A DNA stretch of 64,000 nucleotides from CAVTQZ01 sp963737015 (GCA_963737015.1 CAVTQZ010000003.1:1-64000), one strand, 5' to 3'; positions 8,973 to 18,248 are shown, counted from the stretch's first letter. Notes: generated by a model from the letters alone, not told the origin. Numbers and translations are program-made.

Positions 8973-10340
8973 CTATCGGACCTTAGGCGTAGCCCGTGCT
9001 CCAAAATGCACGTAGCGGCTCCCGTCGCCAAGCGCGAAGAACACGACAGGAAGCCAGGTCTGAGAACCTTGTGGTCGAGTGACGAACAGATTGTCCGAGG
9101 GGCTCACCGCGGTGAGGGCTAGCTGCTCGACCGGATCAGGCATCAGCTTGGCGAGCGGCCCCGTCCTCGTCACCGTCAGCTGTAGGGCGCCGCCGATCAG
9201 CTCCACCTCCAAACGGGCCCCTGAGCGTTCGTAGGTGCCGAGAAAGGGCATCGGGTCGATCTCGACCGGCGCCGCGGGCGGTTGGGGACGGGGCGGCAGG
9301 TCGAGACCAGCCAATTGGGGCAGCAGCTCGCGGAACAGGTCCTGGTAGAGATCCAGTGCGTTGCCGCCGTTGGTGAGCAGTGCTATCGCCACCTTGGCAT
9401 CCGGCACGATGCGCAAGTACGCCGACTGGCCAAGGGTGTTGCCGTCATGCCCGTACACCCGACGTCCCTGCCAGGAGAAGAGGATCCAGCCCAGTCCCCA
9501 GTGGTCACCCAGGGTCCACCGGTCGGGCACAGGCACCTGCGGTTGCTGCATGGCCAGAACGGACTCCTCGGAGAGCAGCCGAACACCGCTCGAATCGACA
9601 CCTCCGTCGAGGTGGAGCCGCGCGAAAGCGATGACGTCAGAGGGCCGAGCGCAGATGAGTCCCGCGGGTCCGGCCGAGCGCATGAGCCCCCACTGCGGCG
9701 CAGGTTGAGGATCCTCGCCCGGCTTCCCGATATGGCCCATTGCCGTCCGGTATCGCAGGGCGTCCTCCGGCAGGGTCACCGTATGGGTGAGCCCGAGCGG
9801 TCCGATCAGGAGGTCTTGCAAGGCGGCATCCCACACCGAGTTGGTCAGGCGCTCGATCAAGCGTCCGAGCAGCGAGTACCCGGCATTGCAGTAGGACATG
9901 GTCGCGCCCAGCGGGTGGCTCTGGCGAAGTTCGGCCAGACCCTCTACGTAGTGCTCGAGGCAGTCGTCGCCCCGTCCCGTGTCGGCGAAGTGGTCGCCGT
10001 CGATGCCACTGGTATGGGTGAGCAGGTGCCGGACCGTGACACGCTTGGCCACTTCGGGATCGGAAACGGTGAACTCGGGCAGGTAGCTCATCACAGGCTC
10101 GTCCAAGCGCACTTCGCCACGGTCGACGAGCTGCATGACCATTGTTGCGGTGTAGGACTTGGTGATGGACCCGATTTGGAAGAGCGAGTCCGTGGTGACG
10201 TCGACGCCAGTGCCTTGGTTGAGACTGCCGTAGGCGGCTTCGACAACCGCGCCCTCGGACAGGACCGCCAGCCCGGCGCCCGGAGCGTGGTGGCGCTGGG
10301 CGAGTTCGGCAAGTCGCCCGGTAAGTCGCTCGCCATTCAT
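8973..10340 (-). CDS. beta-lactamase-fold serine hydrolase (D-aminopeptidase/esterase type) 1
   Basis: A class C beta-lactamase/DD-peptidase fold enzyme of 455 residues. The catalytic triad motifs are intact: S58-I-T-K61, Y150-C-N152 and H298-D-G300. A C-terminal beta domain of roughly 100 residues follows (ALDLYQDL...EIDPMPFLGTYERSG), as in D-aminopeptidases and related esterases. No signal peptide is seen, so it is probably cytoplasmic. RBS GGGAG sits 8 bases before the ATG. The gene lies between two D-aminoacylase genes with gaps of 12 and 5 bases. A role in hydrolysing D-peptides or amides is inferred from that context. Confidence 0.85.
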   Translation of the reverse strand: MNGERLTGRLAELAQRHHAPGAGLAVLSEGAVVEAAYGSLNQGTGVDVTTDSLFQIGSITKSYTATMVMQLVDRGEVRLDEPVMSYLPEFTVSDPEVAKRVTVRHLLTHTSGIDGDHFADTGRGDDCLEHYVEGLAELRQSHPLGATMSYCNAGYSLLGRLIERLTNSVWDAALQDLLIGPLGLTHTVTLPEDALRYRTAMGHIGKPGEDPQPAPQWGLMRSAGPAGLICARPSDVIAFARLHLDGGVDSSGVRLLSEESVLAMQQPQVPVPDRWTLGDHWGLGWILFSWQGRRVYGHDGNTLGQSAYLRIVPDAKVAIALLTNGGNALDLYQDLFRELLPQLAGLDLPPRPQPPAAPVEIDPMPFLGTYERSGARLEVELIGGALQLTVTRTGPLAKLMPDPVEQLALTAVSPSDNLFVTRPQGSQTWLPVVFFALGDGSRYVHFGARATPKVR

Positions 10341-10352
10341 ATCGCGGCTCCC

Positions 10353-11954
10353 TTAGGCGGCGGCTCGCTGCAGCCGACGGCCGGGAAGCGCACCGGTGAA
10401 GGCACCATCGACCACGACAGATTGACCGTTTACGACGACGTGGCGCACTCCGGTGGCATATGCGTGCGGCTGCTCGTAGGTGGCCCGGTCGCAGACGTTG
10501 ACGGGATCGAACACTACGAGGTCGGCGTAGGAGCCGGCACCCAGCCGGCCCCGGCCGATGAGCCGCAATGTGTCGGCTGGCAAGCTGGTCATACGGCGGA
10601 TGGCTTCTGACATCGAGACCAGACCCAGATCGCGGCTGTAGTGGCCGAGAAACCGGCTGAACGTCCCATACGTGCGAGGGTGTGCGGGTTGATCGGTCCA
10701 GCGCGGCTCCACGGCCATCGCCACAGCATCGGACCCGATCGACACCCACGGTTGGCAGAGGCCGAGCCTTACGTTGTCTTCGTCGATGATGAAGTACAGC
10801 GCGCCCATCGTCGGGAATTCGCGCACGACGTCGAGCAGGGTCTCGACTTCGTCCTGTCCGCGTTCGGCGGCGAGATCCGCCAGCCACCGGCCGTCGAGCT
10901 TTGCATTCGGCGTCGCTCCACCGGCCAAGAGCACTCCAGCTCCGCCTCCGGCCGCCAGGTAGAGGTTCTCCCACTTCTCGGAGGGCCGTCGGACATCGGC
11001 TGCCATACGACCCCGCTCTTCTGAGTCGCTCAGTCGTGCCGCCAGCGCCTCCGGTCCGCCTTCGTGGAAGGGCGGCGGGATGGCGGAGGCCAGCGCAGTC
11101 CCACCAGCGGTGTAGGGGTACATGTTGGCTCCCACCGCCTGTCCGCTCCGCCGAGCTTCGTCGATGCGCTCGATGGCGAGCTTCATCTTGGGCCAGTTCG
11201 CCCGGCCGGCGGCTTTGAGGTGATAGACCTCGGCGCGCACCCCGGCCCGCGATCCGATCTCGATCAGCTCTTCGAGGCATTCGAGCAGCCGGTCGCCTTC
11301 CGAGCGCATGTGCGAGATGTACAGCCCGTCGTGGCGGGCCACGACTTCGCTGAGGACGACCAATTCATCGGTTTCGGCGAAGCATCCCGGTGGATAGATC
11401 AGCGCCGTTCCTACTCCAAGGGCGCCGTCTGCCATTTCCTCGTCCAGGATGCCGCTTACGCGGTCGAGCGCGTCGGGATCCGCCCGTCCCAAGGAAAGCC
11501 CGGCAGCCAGTATTCGCAGATTGTGTCCACCGACGAAGCTGGCGACGTTGGTCGCGACGCCTCTCCCCGCCAAGAACGAGAGACCCTCCGAGAGGCGGGG
11601 AAAGTCCACCCGCTGACCCTCTTCCAAGCCGAACTGCTCGATCACGCCGACCAATTCGGGTGAGGTTGGCCCTAGCGAGAACGCCTCGCCGAACACCTCG
11701 GTCGTGACCCCCTGCAACACGTCCGAAGGTCCCCGGGGATCGACTTGGAGCGAGCCCCACGCGTGGCTCAGGATGTTGATAAATCCCGGCGCCACCGCCA
11801 ACCCTGTGGCATCAAGCTCCAGGGCGTCGAGGTGTTCTGGGACGTCCCCGATCCCGACGACGCGGTCTCCGTCGACGGCAACATCGGCCTGCCGGCCCGG
11901 CCCTCCTTCGCCGTCGTAGACAGTGCCACCACGGATGATCAGGGATGCCGGCAT
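10353..11954 (-). CDS. D-aminoacylase-family amidohydrolase 2, metal motif altered
   Basis: A 533-residue protein of the N-acyl-D-amino-acid deacylase family: IIRGGTVYDGEGGPG, GFINILSHAW, QGVTTEVFGEA, GVGTALIYPPG, ISHMRSE, AEVYHLKAAG, and RLGAGSYADLVVFDP near the end. The usual HxD/HxH metal pair after GFI is replaced by ILSHAW (one His left). I recall this from a subfamily with LSW in that place. If so, metal binding must differ or rely on other ligands. It lies between the binding-protein gene and a serine hydrolase gene, on the same strand. Confidence 0.82.
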   Translation of the reverse strand: MPASLIIRGGTVYDGEGGPGRQADVAVDGDRVVGIGDVPEHLDALELDATGLAVAPGFINILSHAWGSLQVDPRGPSDVLQGVTTEVFGEAFSLGPTSPELVGVIEQFGLEEGQRVDFPRLSEGLSFLAGRGVATNVASFVGGHNLRILAAGLSLGRADPDALDRVSGILDEEMADGALGVGTALIYPPGCFAETDELVVLSEVVARHDGLYISHMRSEGDRLLECLEELIEIGSRAGVRAEVYHLKAAGRANWPKMKLAIERIDEARRSGQAVGANMYPYTAGGTALASAIPPPFHEGGPEALAARLSDSEERGRMAADVRRPSEKWENLYLAAGGGAGVLLAGGATPNAKLDGRWLADLAAERGQDEVETLLDVVREFPTMGALYFIIDEDNVRLGLCQPWVSIGSDAVAMAVEPRWTDQPAHPRTYGTFSRFLGHYSRDLGLVSMSEAIRRMTSLPADTLRLIGRGRLGAGSYADLVVFDPVNVCDRATYEQPHAYATGVRHVVVNGQSVVVDGAFTGALPGRRLQRAAA

Positions 11955-12020
11955 TGCCTCAATCCTCCAGCTCTCACTTGTCCGGCGACACTGTGTCCGC
12001 CCCGGTGATCCGAGGGCTGT

Positions 12021-13589
12021 TCAGCTCGGCTTGTACGGACTACTCGTGTACTGATAGCAGGCACACGATGAGGAGAAGGACATGTTGGCGACGAGTTGGA
12101 GCCCGTCACGTTGACTCGGGCTGAGGTCGATTCCAAACGTCTCGGCCGGTTGGAAACTGGATCCCATCGCCTCGATGGCGGCCAGCGCGTTCTTCTGATT
12201 CAGAGGCCCGGTGACCTTGGCGAGAGCCTGTTGCAAGAAGAACAAGTCGTCGCAGATCGCCAACTGGACGTCTTCGGCATTGGAGCCTGCGCTGACCGAG
12301 TCCCCGGCATTGGACATGATCTGTAGGCAGCGCTGCCCAATGGGGGGCAGCTTCGAGCTTGGGTAGTCCGAAGGACTGGCGTCGCCGACCGGCTCCCAGG
12401 AGACGCCCTCGCTGCCGACCATCTCCTGTTGGGGGTAGTCGGATGCAAGACCGGTGAACCCGCTCGTCGAATTGAGCCCGAACTTAGGGTGATACTGCTG
12501 CGAATTGGCCTGCTGCATGAACTCGAGCACGAGGACGCCGGATGAGTTGACCCCGGAAGGTCCGTCGAAAAGGATCACGTGATCGATTCCCATGCTCTTG
12601 AACTTCAGCACCGCGCTGCCCGCCGAAGCGCTTGTCGAGCCGAGATCGTTGTAGCCCTGCGGCGAAGTGACGTACTCGACCGGGGGATTGTTGATGCCGA
12701 CGGTTGCGAGCGCCGGCAATGCGGCGTTCTTGATGCCATATGTGTAGTTCGGGTCGTCCCAGGTGACGATGCCAAGCTTTTCGCCGGAGGAAAAGTAGCC
12801 CTGGCGCGCCAGCCCTTCGATCGTGATCTTCATGGCGTCGTCGATGGTCGTGCTCGTCTCGTTGACGTCCATCGGGTACTGGTTCTGCGTCGCCGACGTA
12901 AGGCCGCTTGTGATCTCACCGTCATAGAGGACGACTGCGCCTTCCTGCGCCGCGCACTGGTCGAGGATCGCTTCGCCTCCCAAGGTGAAGACGAAGCTCT
13001 TGTTGTCCTGTGTCCACGTGGCACACATTTGCTGATAACTCGTGTCGGCGCTGTTCTGGATGTCCTCCTCGTACCAAACCGGTACAAGTTGGCGACCTGC
13101 CACGCCGCCGTGGCTGTTTACGTAGTTGATCACGGCTTGATACTCGGCCCGGATGTTCCCGGGATTCGAGTTGGCCGCGCCAAGCGCAGAGTCGGCGGCT
13201 CCGATGTCCGAGTTCTCGTAATAGGCACCAATGTCGATCGTCGTCGAAGTCACTCCGGGCCCGTCCCCTGGCTGGCTGGTGCTCCCCGTGCTAGCCGTCC
13301 CCGAACCGTGCGAGGTCGACGACCCACCCACGCCCGAACTGCCGCTACTCGAACCACTCCCGTTGGTGGCCGAGACCCCGTTGACGGCTCCCGTTCCGTT
13401 TGCACCACCTGATGCAGCGAGGCCACTCCCGGCGCTGCCGGCCGTGCCGAACCCTTCGGGCAAGTGCGCAGTCGACCCACATCCGGCGAGCAACAGCGCC
13501 AGGACTGCTGCTGCGATAGCTGAAGTCCGGCGTGACCGATCATGGCGCGGACGGTACCTCGCACCCCAAGCGACGACCCGGCTATTCAC
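12021..13589 (-). CDS. ABC transporter substrate-binding lipoprotein (LivK-like, periplasmic-binding type I)
   Basis: A 522-residue secreted lipoprotein. An Arg-rich N-terminus is followed by a hydrophobic stretch and lipobox LLAGC with Cys37. A long Gly/Ser-rich linker (about residues 45-100) precedes a Liv-type binding domain ('VTSTTIDIGAYYENSD', 'YVNSHGGVAGRQLVPVWYEED', 'IDHVILFDGPSG'). Proteins of this kind deliver amino acids, peptides or aromatic acids to LivHMGF transporters. The likely partner is the fused transporter encoded divergently at 15526-23052. The GTG start has no ribosome site of its own, while a five-codon ATG reading frame with a strong GGAGGGG site overlaps it by one base. 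Confidence 0.85.
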   Translation of the reverse strand: MNSRVVAWGARYRPRHDRSRRTSAIAAAVLALLLAGCGSTAHLPEGFGTAGSAGSGLAASGGANGTGAVNGVSATNGSGSSSGSSGVGGSSTSHGSGTASTGSTSQPGDGPGVTSTTIDIGAYYENSDIGAADSALGAANSNPGNIRAEYQAVINYVNSHGGVAGRQLVPVWYEEDIQNSADTSYQQMCATWTQDNKSFVFTLGGEAILDQCAAQEGAVVLYDGEITSGLTSATQNQYPMDVNETSTTIDDAMKITIEGLARQGYFSSGEKLGIVTWDDPNYTYGIKNAALPALATVGINNPPVEYVTSPQGYNDLGSTSASAGSAVLKFKSMGIDHVILFDGPSGVNSSGVLVLEFMQQANSQQYHPKFGLNSTSGFTGLASDYPQQEMVGSEGVSWEPVGDASPSDYPSSKLPPIGQRCLQIMSNAGDSVSAGSNAEDVQLAICDDLFFLQQALAKVTGPLNQKNALAAIEAMGSSFQPAETFGIDLSPSQRDGLQLVANMSFSSSCACYQYTSSPYKPS

Positions 13590-13603
13590 GAAGGATCGAC
13601 CAT
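13586..13603 (-). promoter_or_regulatory. possible leader micro-ORF or mis-read start of the binding-protein gene
   Basis: ATG GTC GAT CCT TCG TGA encodes M-V-D-P-S. A strong GGAGGGG ribosome site lies 8 bases before it, and its stop overlaps the GTG of the binding protein. It may couple translation. Alternatively a missing base could join it to the protein's real N-terminus. The two cannot be separated by eye. Confidence 0.35.
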
Positions 13604-13854
13604 GCTGGCTGCCCCTCCAGGAGGGTTTTGCGCTACTTGTTGGAAGAACACCGTGTTGAGTTGAACATTGCGGTTACTGCCAGTCTCCGGCACGTCGAGG
13701 TGAAGACAGAGCACTGGGACGGAACATGTCTGCTTTGCGTGTTTTGTGTCCTCTTTTACCGTTGGCTACCGAGCTTTCCGCCTGGAGGCGTCGCACGAAC
13801 GGAAGCAGCTAGCTTGGTCGATTACGACAAGGGGCGCGGCTGCAGATTTCCTCG

Positions 13855-15261
13855 TTACACGGGCTCGAGCTCCACGGTTCCAGTGCGGGTCGCCAGCCGT
13901 CCGCCAAAGTGGACGCCGTCGATCTCCCCGGCCGCGTTGCGCCTGAAGTAGCCCTTCATTCCCTTTCCTGGTCCCTCGGAGACGACGTACCGGTCGGCGG
14001 GCCCTGACAGCAACGCCAACGGGACCGGCGGCTCGTCCTCCTCGGCGTCCTGCCCACCTTCGCGGATCTGGGCAAGGACCTCGGGCCGGATCTTGACTTT
14101 GGCGAGCAAGCGGCCTGACTCGGGACGGATGCTCACCACAGCCGCGATCGTCTCGTAGACCCCGACGTACTGTTCGAGGTCTGTGTCATCGAGTGTGATC
14201 GGCTCCGGCTCGCGGTCGTCCACTCCCACGTAGGCCTGCAGTGCCCAGCGTAGAAGGACATGGTTCAGGTCAGCCCCGTTCGGGCCACAATTCGTAAGGG
14301 AGGCAATCGCGAACTGGCGAACGGGTGCCATGAGGAACTCGGAGTGCTGGCCATTGGTCGTACCCCCGTGCGCGACGAGCCGGACACCGTCGACGTCTCG
14401 CAGCAACCAGCTGATCCCGACATAGTCGCCCAAGGCACTGCCCTGCATTTCTGCGGTTGGTTCCTGCATGCGACGAAGCAGCTCTTCTGAGAGCAGCCGC
14501 GTACCGTCCGGTGTAGTGCCGTCGCCAAGGTGAAAACGGGCCCAGCGAACCTGGTCGCCGGCGTTGGAAGAGATCCCACCTGCGGGGCTGTTCCCTCTGG
14601 GCAGAGCCCACGGTCGACTAACTGTGACCCGACCGTCCTGGTGACGCTCATGGCCGACCGCGAATCGACGAGTCATGATGTCGTTGGGGAAGAAGAAGCT
14701 GTGGTCGAGTCCAAGTGGCACGAAGATGAGCTCCTTGATCGCCTGCTCGTAGACCTTCCCGGTGACTCTCTCGATGATCCTTCCGGCGACAGACAGCGAC
14801 GCATTGTTGTAAGAGACGGTGGACCCGAGTGGGGACTCCTGGTCGAGGTCGGCCATCTTGGTCACGTACTTCTCGAGGGCGTCGTCCCCGTCACCGGTGT
14901 TTTCCATCAGATCGCCTTGCCAGCCGGCAGTGTGATTGAGCAGGTGCAGAACCGTGACTTGCACGGCAACGTCTTCGTCCTTGAGACGGAATTCGGGTAG
15001 GTAACGGCGAACAGGTGCATCGAGCGCGACCTGACCCTGGTCCACTAGTCGCATGATCGCCGTTGCGGTGAAGGTCTTGCCGGTGGAGCCGAACTGGAAC
15101 AGGGTGTCGGCGTTCACTTCGAGCGGGTTCTCGACGCTGGTGATGCCGTGGAACGCGAACTGCTCCGCGCCGGCGGTGTACACACCAACGGCAACCCCGG
15201 GTACCTCGTGCTCGGCCGCAAGCTCCTTGATCTTCGCCCGCAGCTCTCGTTCGTCCACCAT
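13855..15261 (-). CDS. beta-lactamase-fold serine hydrolase 2
   Basis: A 468-residue SxxK hydrolase: S59-T-G-K62, Y151-N-N153, H298-G-G300. These are spaced almost as in serine hydrolase 1 (8973-10340), so the two are paralogues. An ATG with a GGAGG ribosome site 5 bases upstream sets the start. No signal peptide is evident. It lies upstream of the binding-protein gene on the same strand but separated by about 265 bases, so it may have its own promoter. The substrate is unknown; D-peptide hydrolysis is inferred from the neighbouring deacylases. Confidence 0.85.
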   Translation of the reverse strand: MVDERELRAKIKELAAEHEVPGVAVGVYTAGAEQFAFHGITSVENPLEVNADTLFQFGSTGKTFTATAIMRLVDQGQVALDAPVRRYLPEFRLKDEDVAVQVTVLHLLNHTAGWQGDLMENTGDGDDALEKYVTKMADLDQESPLGSTVSYNNASLSVAGRIIERVTGKVYEQAIKELIFVPLGLDHSFFFPNDIMTRRFAVGHERHQDGRVTVSRPWALPRGNSPAGGISSNAGDQVRWARFHLGDGTTPDGTRLLSEELLRRMQEPTAEMQGSALGDYVGISWLLRDVDGVRLVAHGGTTNGQHSEFLMAPVRQFAIASLTNCGPNGADLNHVLLRWALQAYVGVDDREPEPITLDDTDLEQYVGVYETIAAVVSIRPESGRLLAKVKIRPEVLAQIREGGQDAEEDEPPVPLALLSGPADRYVVSEGPGKGMKGYFRRNAAGEIDGVHFGGRLATRTGTVELEPV

Positions 15262-15525
15262 GAGTCCTCCAGGGCTGGGTCCGCTCAGACAATATTCTCG
15301 TTGGTGGCGACAGAACTGTGGTCGTTGTCGACGACGAATGCTGCCCTTGCCCTTGTGAGCGCCGGACAAGGGTCGACTTCCGTGCACGGGGTCACCGGTA
15401 ACACCAAACTGATGTGCCGCCGCACAGATGCAAGGGGCACAGCTTGTGTCCCAGGACGAGGTGCCTGAACCGGCCCGCTGGTAAAATCGGACCTTCGGGG
15501 GCAGGCGGAGCCGGGAGGACCTCGG

Positions 15526-16035
15526 TTGGAGAAATGGCGGGAGGCCCTCGCCGTGCTGATGCTCACGCTCCTCCTGGCCGGCTGCAGTTTCTCCAACCTG
15601 CAGTTCGTGCAAGACACTCGCCTGAAGGTGATCGCGCCTAAGAGCGAGGCTCTGGTCAAGCTTCCGCTCACCCTTCGCTGGACAATCAAGGACTACTCCC
15701 CGGAGCCAGCGGGTGAGCCAAGCGGCGCCAACCGCGGGTATTTCGCAATCTTCGTTGATCGCGCCCCGGTGCGTCCCGGGCAGACGTTGCGGGTGCTGGC
15801 GAGCGGGAACAATGCCTGCTTGCATACTCCGGGCTGCCCTGATGCGCAGGAGCTTGCCAGTTTGCAGGTCTACACCACCGCCTCGACGCAATTCACACTT
15901 CGCACGGTCGATTCGCTGAACAGCTACCAGCAGGTCCAGCTGCACGAAGCGGTCATTGTGCTGATGGACACCACCGGGCACCGGATCGGCGAGTCCGCGT
16001 GGTACATCGACTTCCGTCTACGGCAGGGAACCTGA
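15526..16035 (+). CDS. small lipoprotein, first gene of the MFS-Liv operon
   Basis: A 169-residue exported lipoprotein with signal peptide MEKWREALAV plus LMLTLLLAGC (lipidated Cys20). The mature part is a short beta-rich domain with segments RLKVIAPKSEALVKLPLTLR and AVIVLMDTTGHRIGE. No family was recognised. The start is a TTG with GGGAGG seven bases ahead. Its TGA overlaps the ATG of the next gene (TGATG), so translation is probably coupled. A role as an accessory or surface component of the transporter is inferred only from the operon. Confidence 0.7.
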   Translation: MEKWREALAVLMLTLLLAGCSFSNLQFVQDTRLKVIAPKSEALVKLPLTLRWTIKDYSPEPAGEPSGANRGYFAIFVDRAPVRPGQTLRVLASGNNACLHTPGCPDAQELASLQVYTTASTQFTLRTVDSLNSYQQVQLHEAVIVLMDTTGHRIGESAWYIDFRLRQGT

Positions 16036-18248
16036 TGGCTGTCGTCACTCCCAAGCCAGAGGGCGCCGGTTCGGAGGTTCTCCTCGACGACGTGGTTTCG
16101 ACCCGCGAGGCGCTGCGCGAGCGGGCGCGGAGCACACTGGGAATCACCGGGGACCAGCAAACCGACTCGTTCGGCTCCGTGCGCCGGCGCTACAGCCTGT
16201 CGTACTACCCGTTGATCGCGCTGGCGATCCTGTTCTTCACCGACGGTTTCCAGACCTACGCCTTCCAGGTGCTGGCCCCGGATATCTCCCGCGCGCTCGG
16301 CATCGGCCTGGGGGCGATCGGCGCCGCTGTGTCGTTAGACACCCTGGCGGTGGCCATTGCACCGTTCCCGATGGCCTGGCTGAGCCAGCACCGGCGTCGC
16401 CGGGCGGTACTGTGCCTGGCCACCGGGTTCGCCTGGAGCATCCTCACGCTATTCACCGGGTTCGTCACGGCGTTCGCCGGGCTGCTTTTCATCCTGGTCG
16501 TCGACGGACTCACCACGGGCAGCGTGTACGCACTTCACGTGCCGCTGGTGATGGACAGCTATCCACCCGAGGCACGCGTCCGTGCTGTCTCGCGCTACTC
16601 CTCCGCGGGCTTCGTCGCCTCGGTGGTGGCGCCATTGTTCGTGGCGCTGTTCTCGGGCATCCTTGGTCTGACCTGGCGCGGCGTCTTCCTTGCCATGGGC
16701 CTCACCTCGTTCACCCTCACCCTGCTCTGCATCCGGCTGCGCGATCCGGGATTCGGCAAATGGGACACCGAACAGGTCCGCGCCACTGTGCACCGGGCCA
16801 AGGGTGAGCAGTTCGACGTCGTCGCCAAGGAGGATGTCGAACTGGGCTTCTGGGAGATCGTGCGTCGTCTGCTCCTCGTGCCGACGCTGCGCCGCGTCTT
16901 CGCAGCCTTCGTGCTCATTGGCATCATGTCGGTGCCGTTGAACACGTTCATCTCGTTCTTTCTACAGGAGCGCTGGAACATGGACGCGACGGAGCGCGGA
17001 CTGTTCTTCGCCTTCTACTTCGCCTGCGCCGCGATCGCGCTCTTGATCTACGGCCGGCGCGGAGAAAGGCTGTTCCGGCAGGCCCCCCAGAAGGTCCCGT
17101 ATCTAGTAGGGGGGCTGCTGGCGGTCTCGGTGGGCTTCATCGGCATTGGTGCTGCAATGTCCACGTTCCCGCTGATGCTGGTCTGTTTGGGGATTGCCGG
17201 AGCCGCCTTCGGGCCGTTGACGCCGTCTCTGTACATAACCTCGCTATCGATCATCCCGTCCCGAATACGGCCGCACGCGCAGGCACTGACCGGCATCTTC
17301 CTCGCCGTGGGCGGAGTCGTCGGGTCTTTGTTCTTCGCCGGCATCAACACCCGCTACGGAATCACCGGGGCGATGATCGCCCTGGTGATTCCGGGGTTGA
17401 TCGGGGCGTGGGTCATCACCGGTGCCGGCAAACACATCAACCACGACCTCGACCGCATGATCGACGAGATCCTGGAACAAGAGGAGATCGACCGTATCCG
17501 CCATCAGGGCGGACACCTGCCAATGCTGGCCTGTCGCAACCTGGACTTCGCTTACGGACAGTTGCAGGTGCTGTTCAAGGTGAACTTCACGGTCGACGAT
17601 GGCGAGATGGTTGCCCTTCTCGGAGTGAACGGTGCCGGCAAGTCCACGCTGCTCAAGGTGATCTCTGGGATCGGGTTGCCGATCGGAGGTTCGGTGCGCT
17701 TTGGCGGCGAGGACATCACCTACCTCGACGCAGAACGACGCCTCAAATTGGGCATCACCCAGATACCAGGGGGGCGGGCGGTATTCGGGCCTATGACGGT
17801 GGCGGAGAACTTACGCAGCTTCGGCTACACCCTTGGCCGCAATCGCAGAGCGCTGGAGGAGAGGATTGCCCGCTGTTACGACTCCTTCCCGCAACTTGCA
17901 GAACGACGCAACAGCTTGGCCGCCACATTGTCAGGCGGTGAGCAGCAAATGCTCGGGCTGTCCAAGGCGCTGATCCTGCAACCGCGCCTATTGCTGATCG
18001 ATGAGCTCTCCCTCGGTCTTGCTCCCGTCATCGTCGACAAGCTGCTCGAGATGGTGCGGCAGATCAACGCCGACGGCACAGCGGTGGTGCTCGTCGAGCA
18101 GTCGGTGAACATCGCCCTCAACTTGGTTGAGCACGCCTATTTCATGGAAAACGGCGAGATGCGATTCGACGGCAACGCTGCAGATCTGCTGGCACGCGAG
18201 GACCTACTCAGGGCAGTGTTCTTACAGGGGACAGCAGCAGCACTATGA
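16035..18248 (+). CDS. MFS transporter fused to a LivF-type ABC ATPase
   Basis: A 737-residue fusion. Residues about 50-470 form a full major-facilitator-type membrane domain with roughly twelve hydrophobic segments, including the loop WLSQHRRRRAV between helices 2 and 3 (residues about 116-126). Residues about 495-735 are a LivF-like ATPase with Walker A GVNGAGKST (530-538), signature LSGGEQQM, Walker B LLLIDELSLGL and a VVLVEQSV switch region. LivF is normally a free subunit that pairs with LivG in branched-chain amino-acid type ABC importers. Here it is tethered to a second transporter fold. Both halves look intact. The stop overlaps the next start (ATGA). Confidence 0.85.
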   Translation: MAVVTPKPEGAGSEVLLDDVVSTREALRERARSTLGITGDQQTDSFGSVRRRYSLSYYPLIALAILFFTDGFQTYAFQVLAPDISRALGIGLGAIGAAVSLDTLAVAIAPFPMAWLSQHRRRRAVLCLATGFAWSILTLFTGFVTAFAGLLFILVVDGLTTGSVYALHVPLVMDSYPPEARVRAVSRYSSAGFVASVVAPLFVALFSGILGLTWRGVFLAMGLTSFTLTLLCIRLRDPGFGKWDTEQVRATVHRAKGEQFDVVAKEDVELGFWEIVRRLLLVPTLRRVFAAFVLIGIMSVPLNTFISFFLQERWNMDATERGLFFAFYFACAAIALLIYGRRGERLFRQAPQKVPYLVGGLLAVSVGFIGIGAAMSTFPLMLVCLGIAGAAFGPLTPSLYITSLSIIPSRIRPHAQALTGIFLAVGGVVGSLFFAGINTRYGITGAMIALVIPGLIGAWVITGAGKHINHDLDRMIDEILEQEEIDRIRHQGGHLPMLACRNLDFAYGQLQVLFKVNFTVDDGEMVALLGVNGAGKSTLLKVISGIGLPIGGSVRFGGEDITYLDAERRLKLGITQIPGGRAVFGPMTVAENLRSFGYTLGRNRRALEERIARCYDSFPQLAERRNSLAATLSGGEQQMLGLSKALILQPRLLLIDELSLGLAPVIVDKLLEMVRQINADGTAVVLVEQSVNIALNLVEHAYFMENGEMRFDGNAADLLAREDLLRAVFLQGTAAAL

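Noticed and set aside
11064..11663. Long plus-strand reading frames opposite the deacylase gene
   Set aside because: They are composition-driven shadows of the minus-strand coding frame, with no family resemblance.
15262..15981. A 708-residue reading of the serine hydrolase from an earlier start
   Set aside because: The extension is antisense to the lipoprotein gene and lacks conserved content; the ATG at 15261 with GGAGG is clear.
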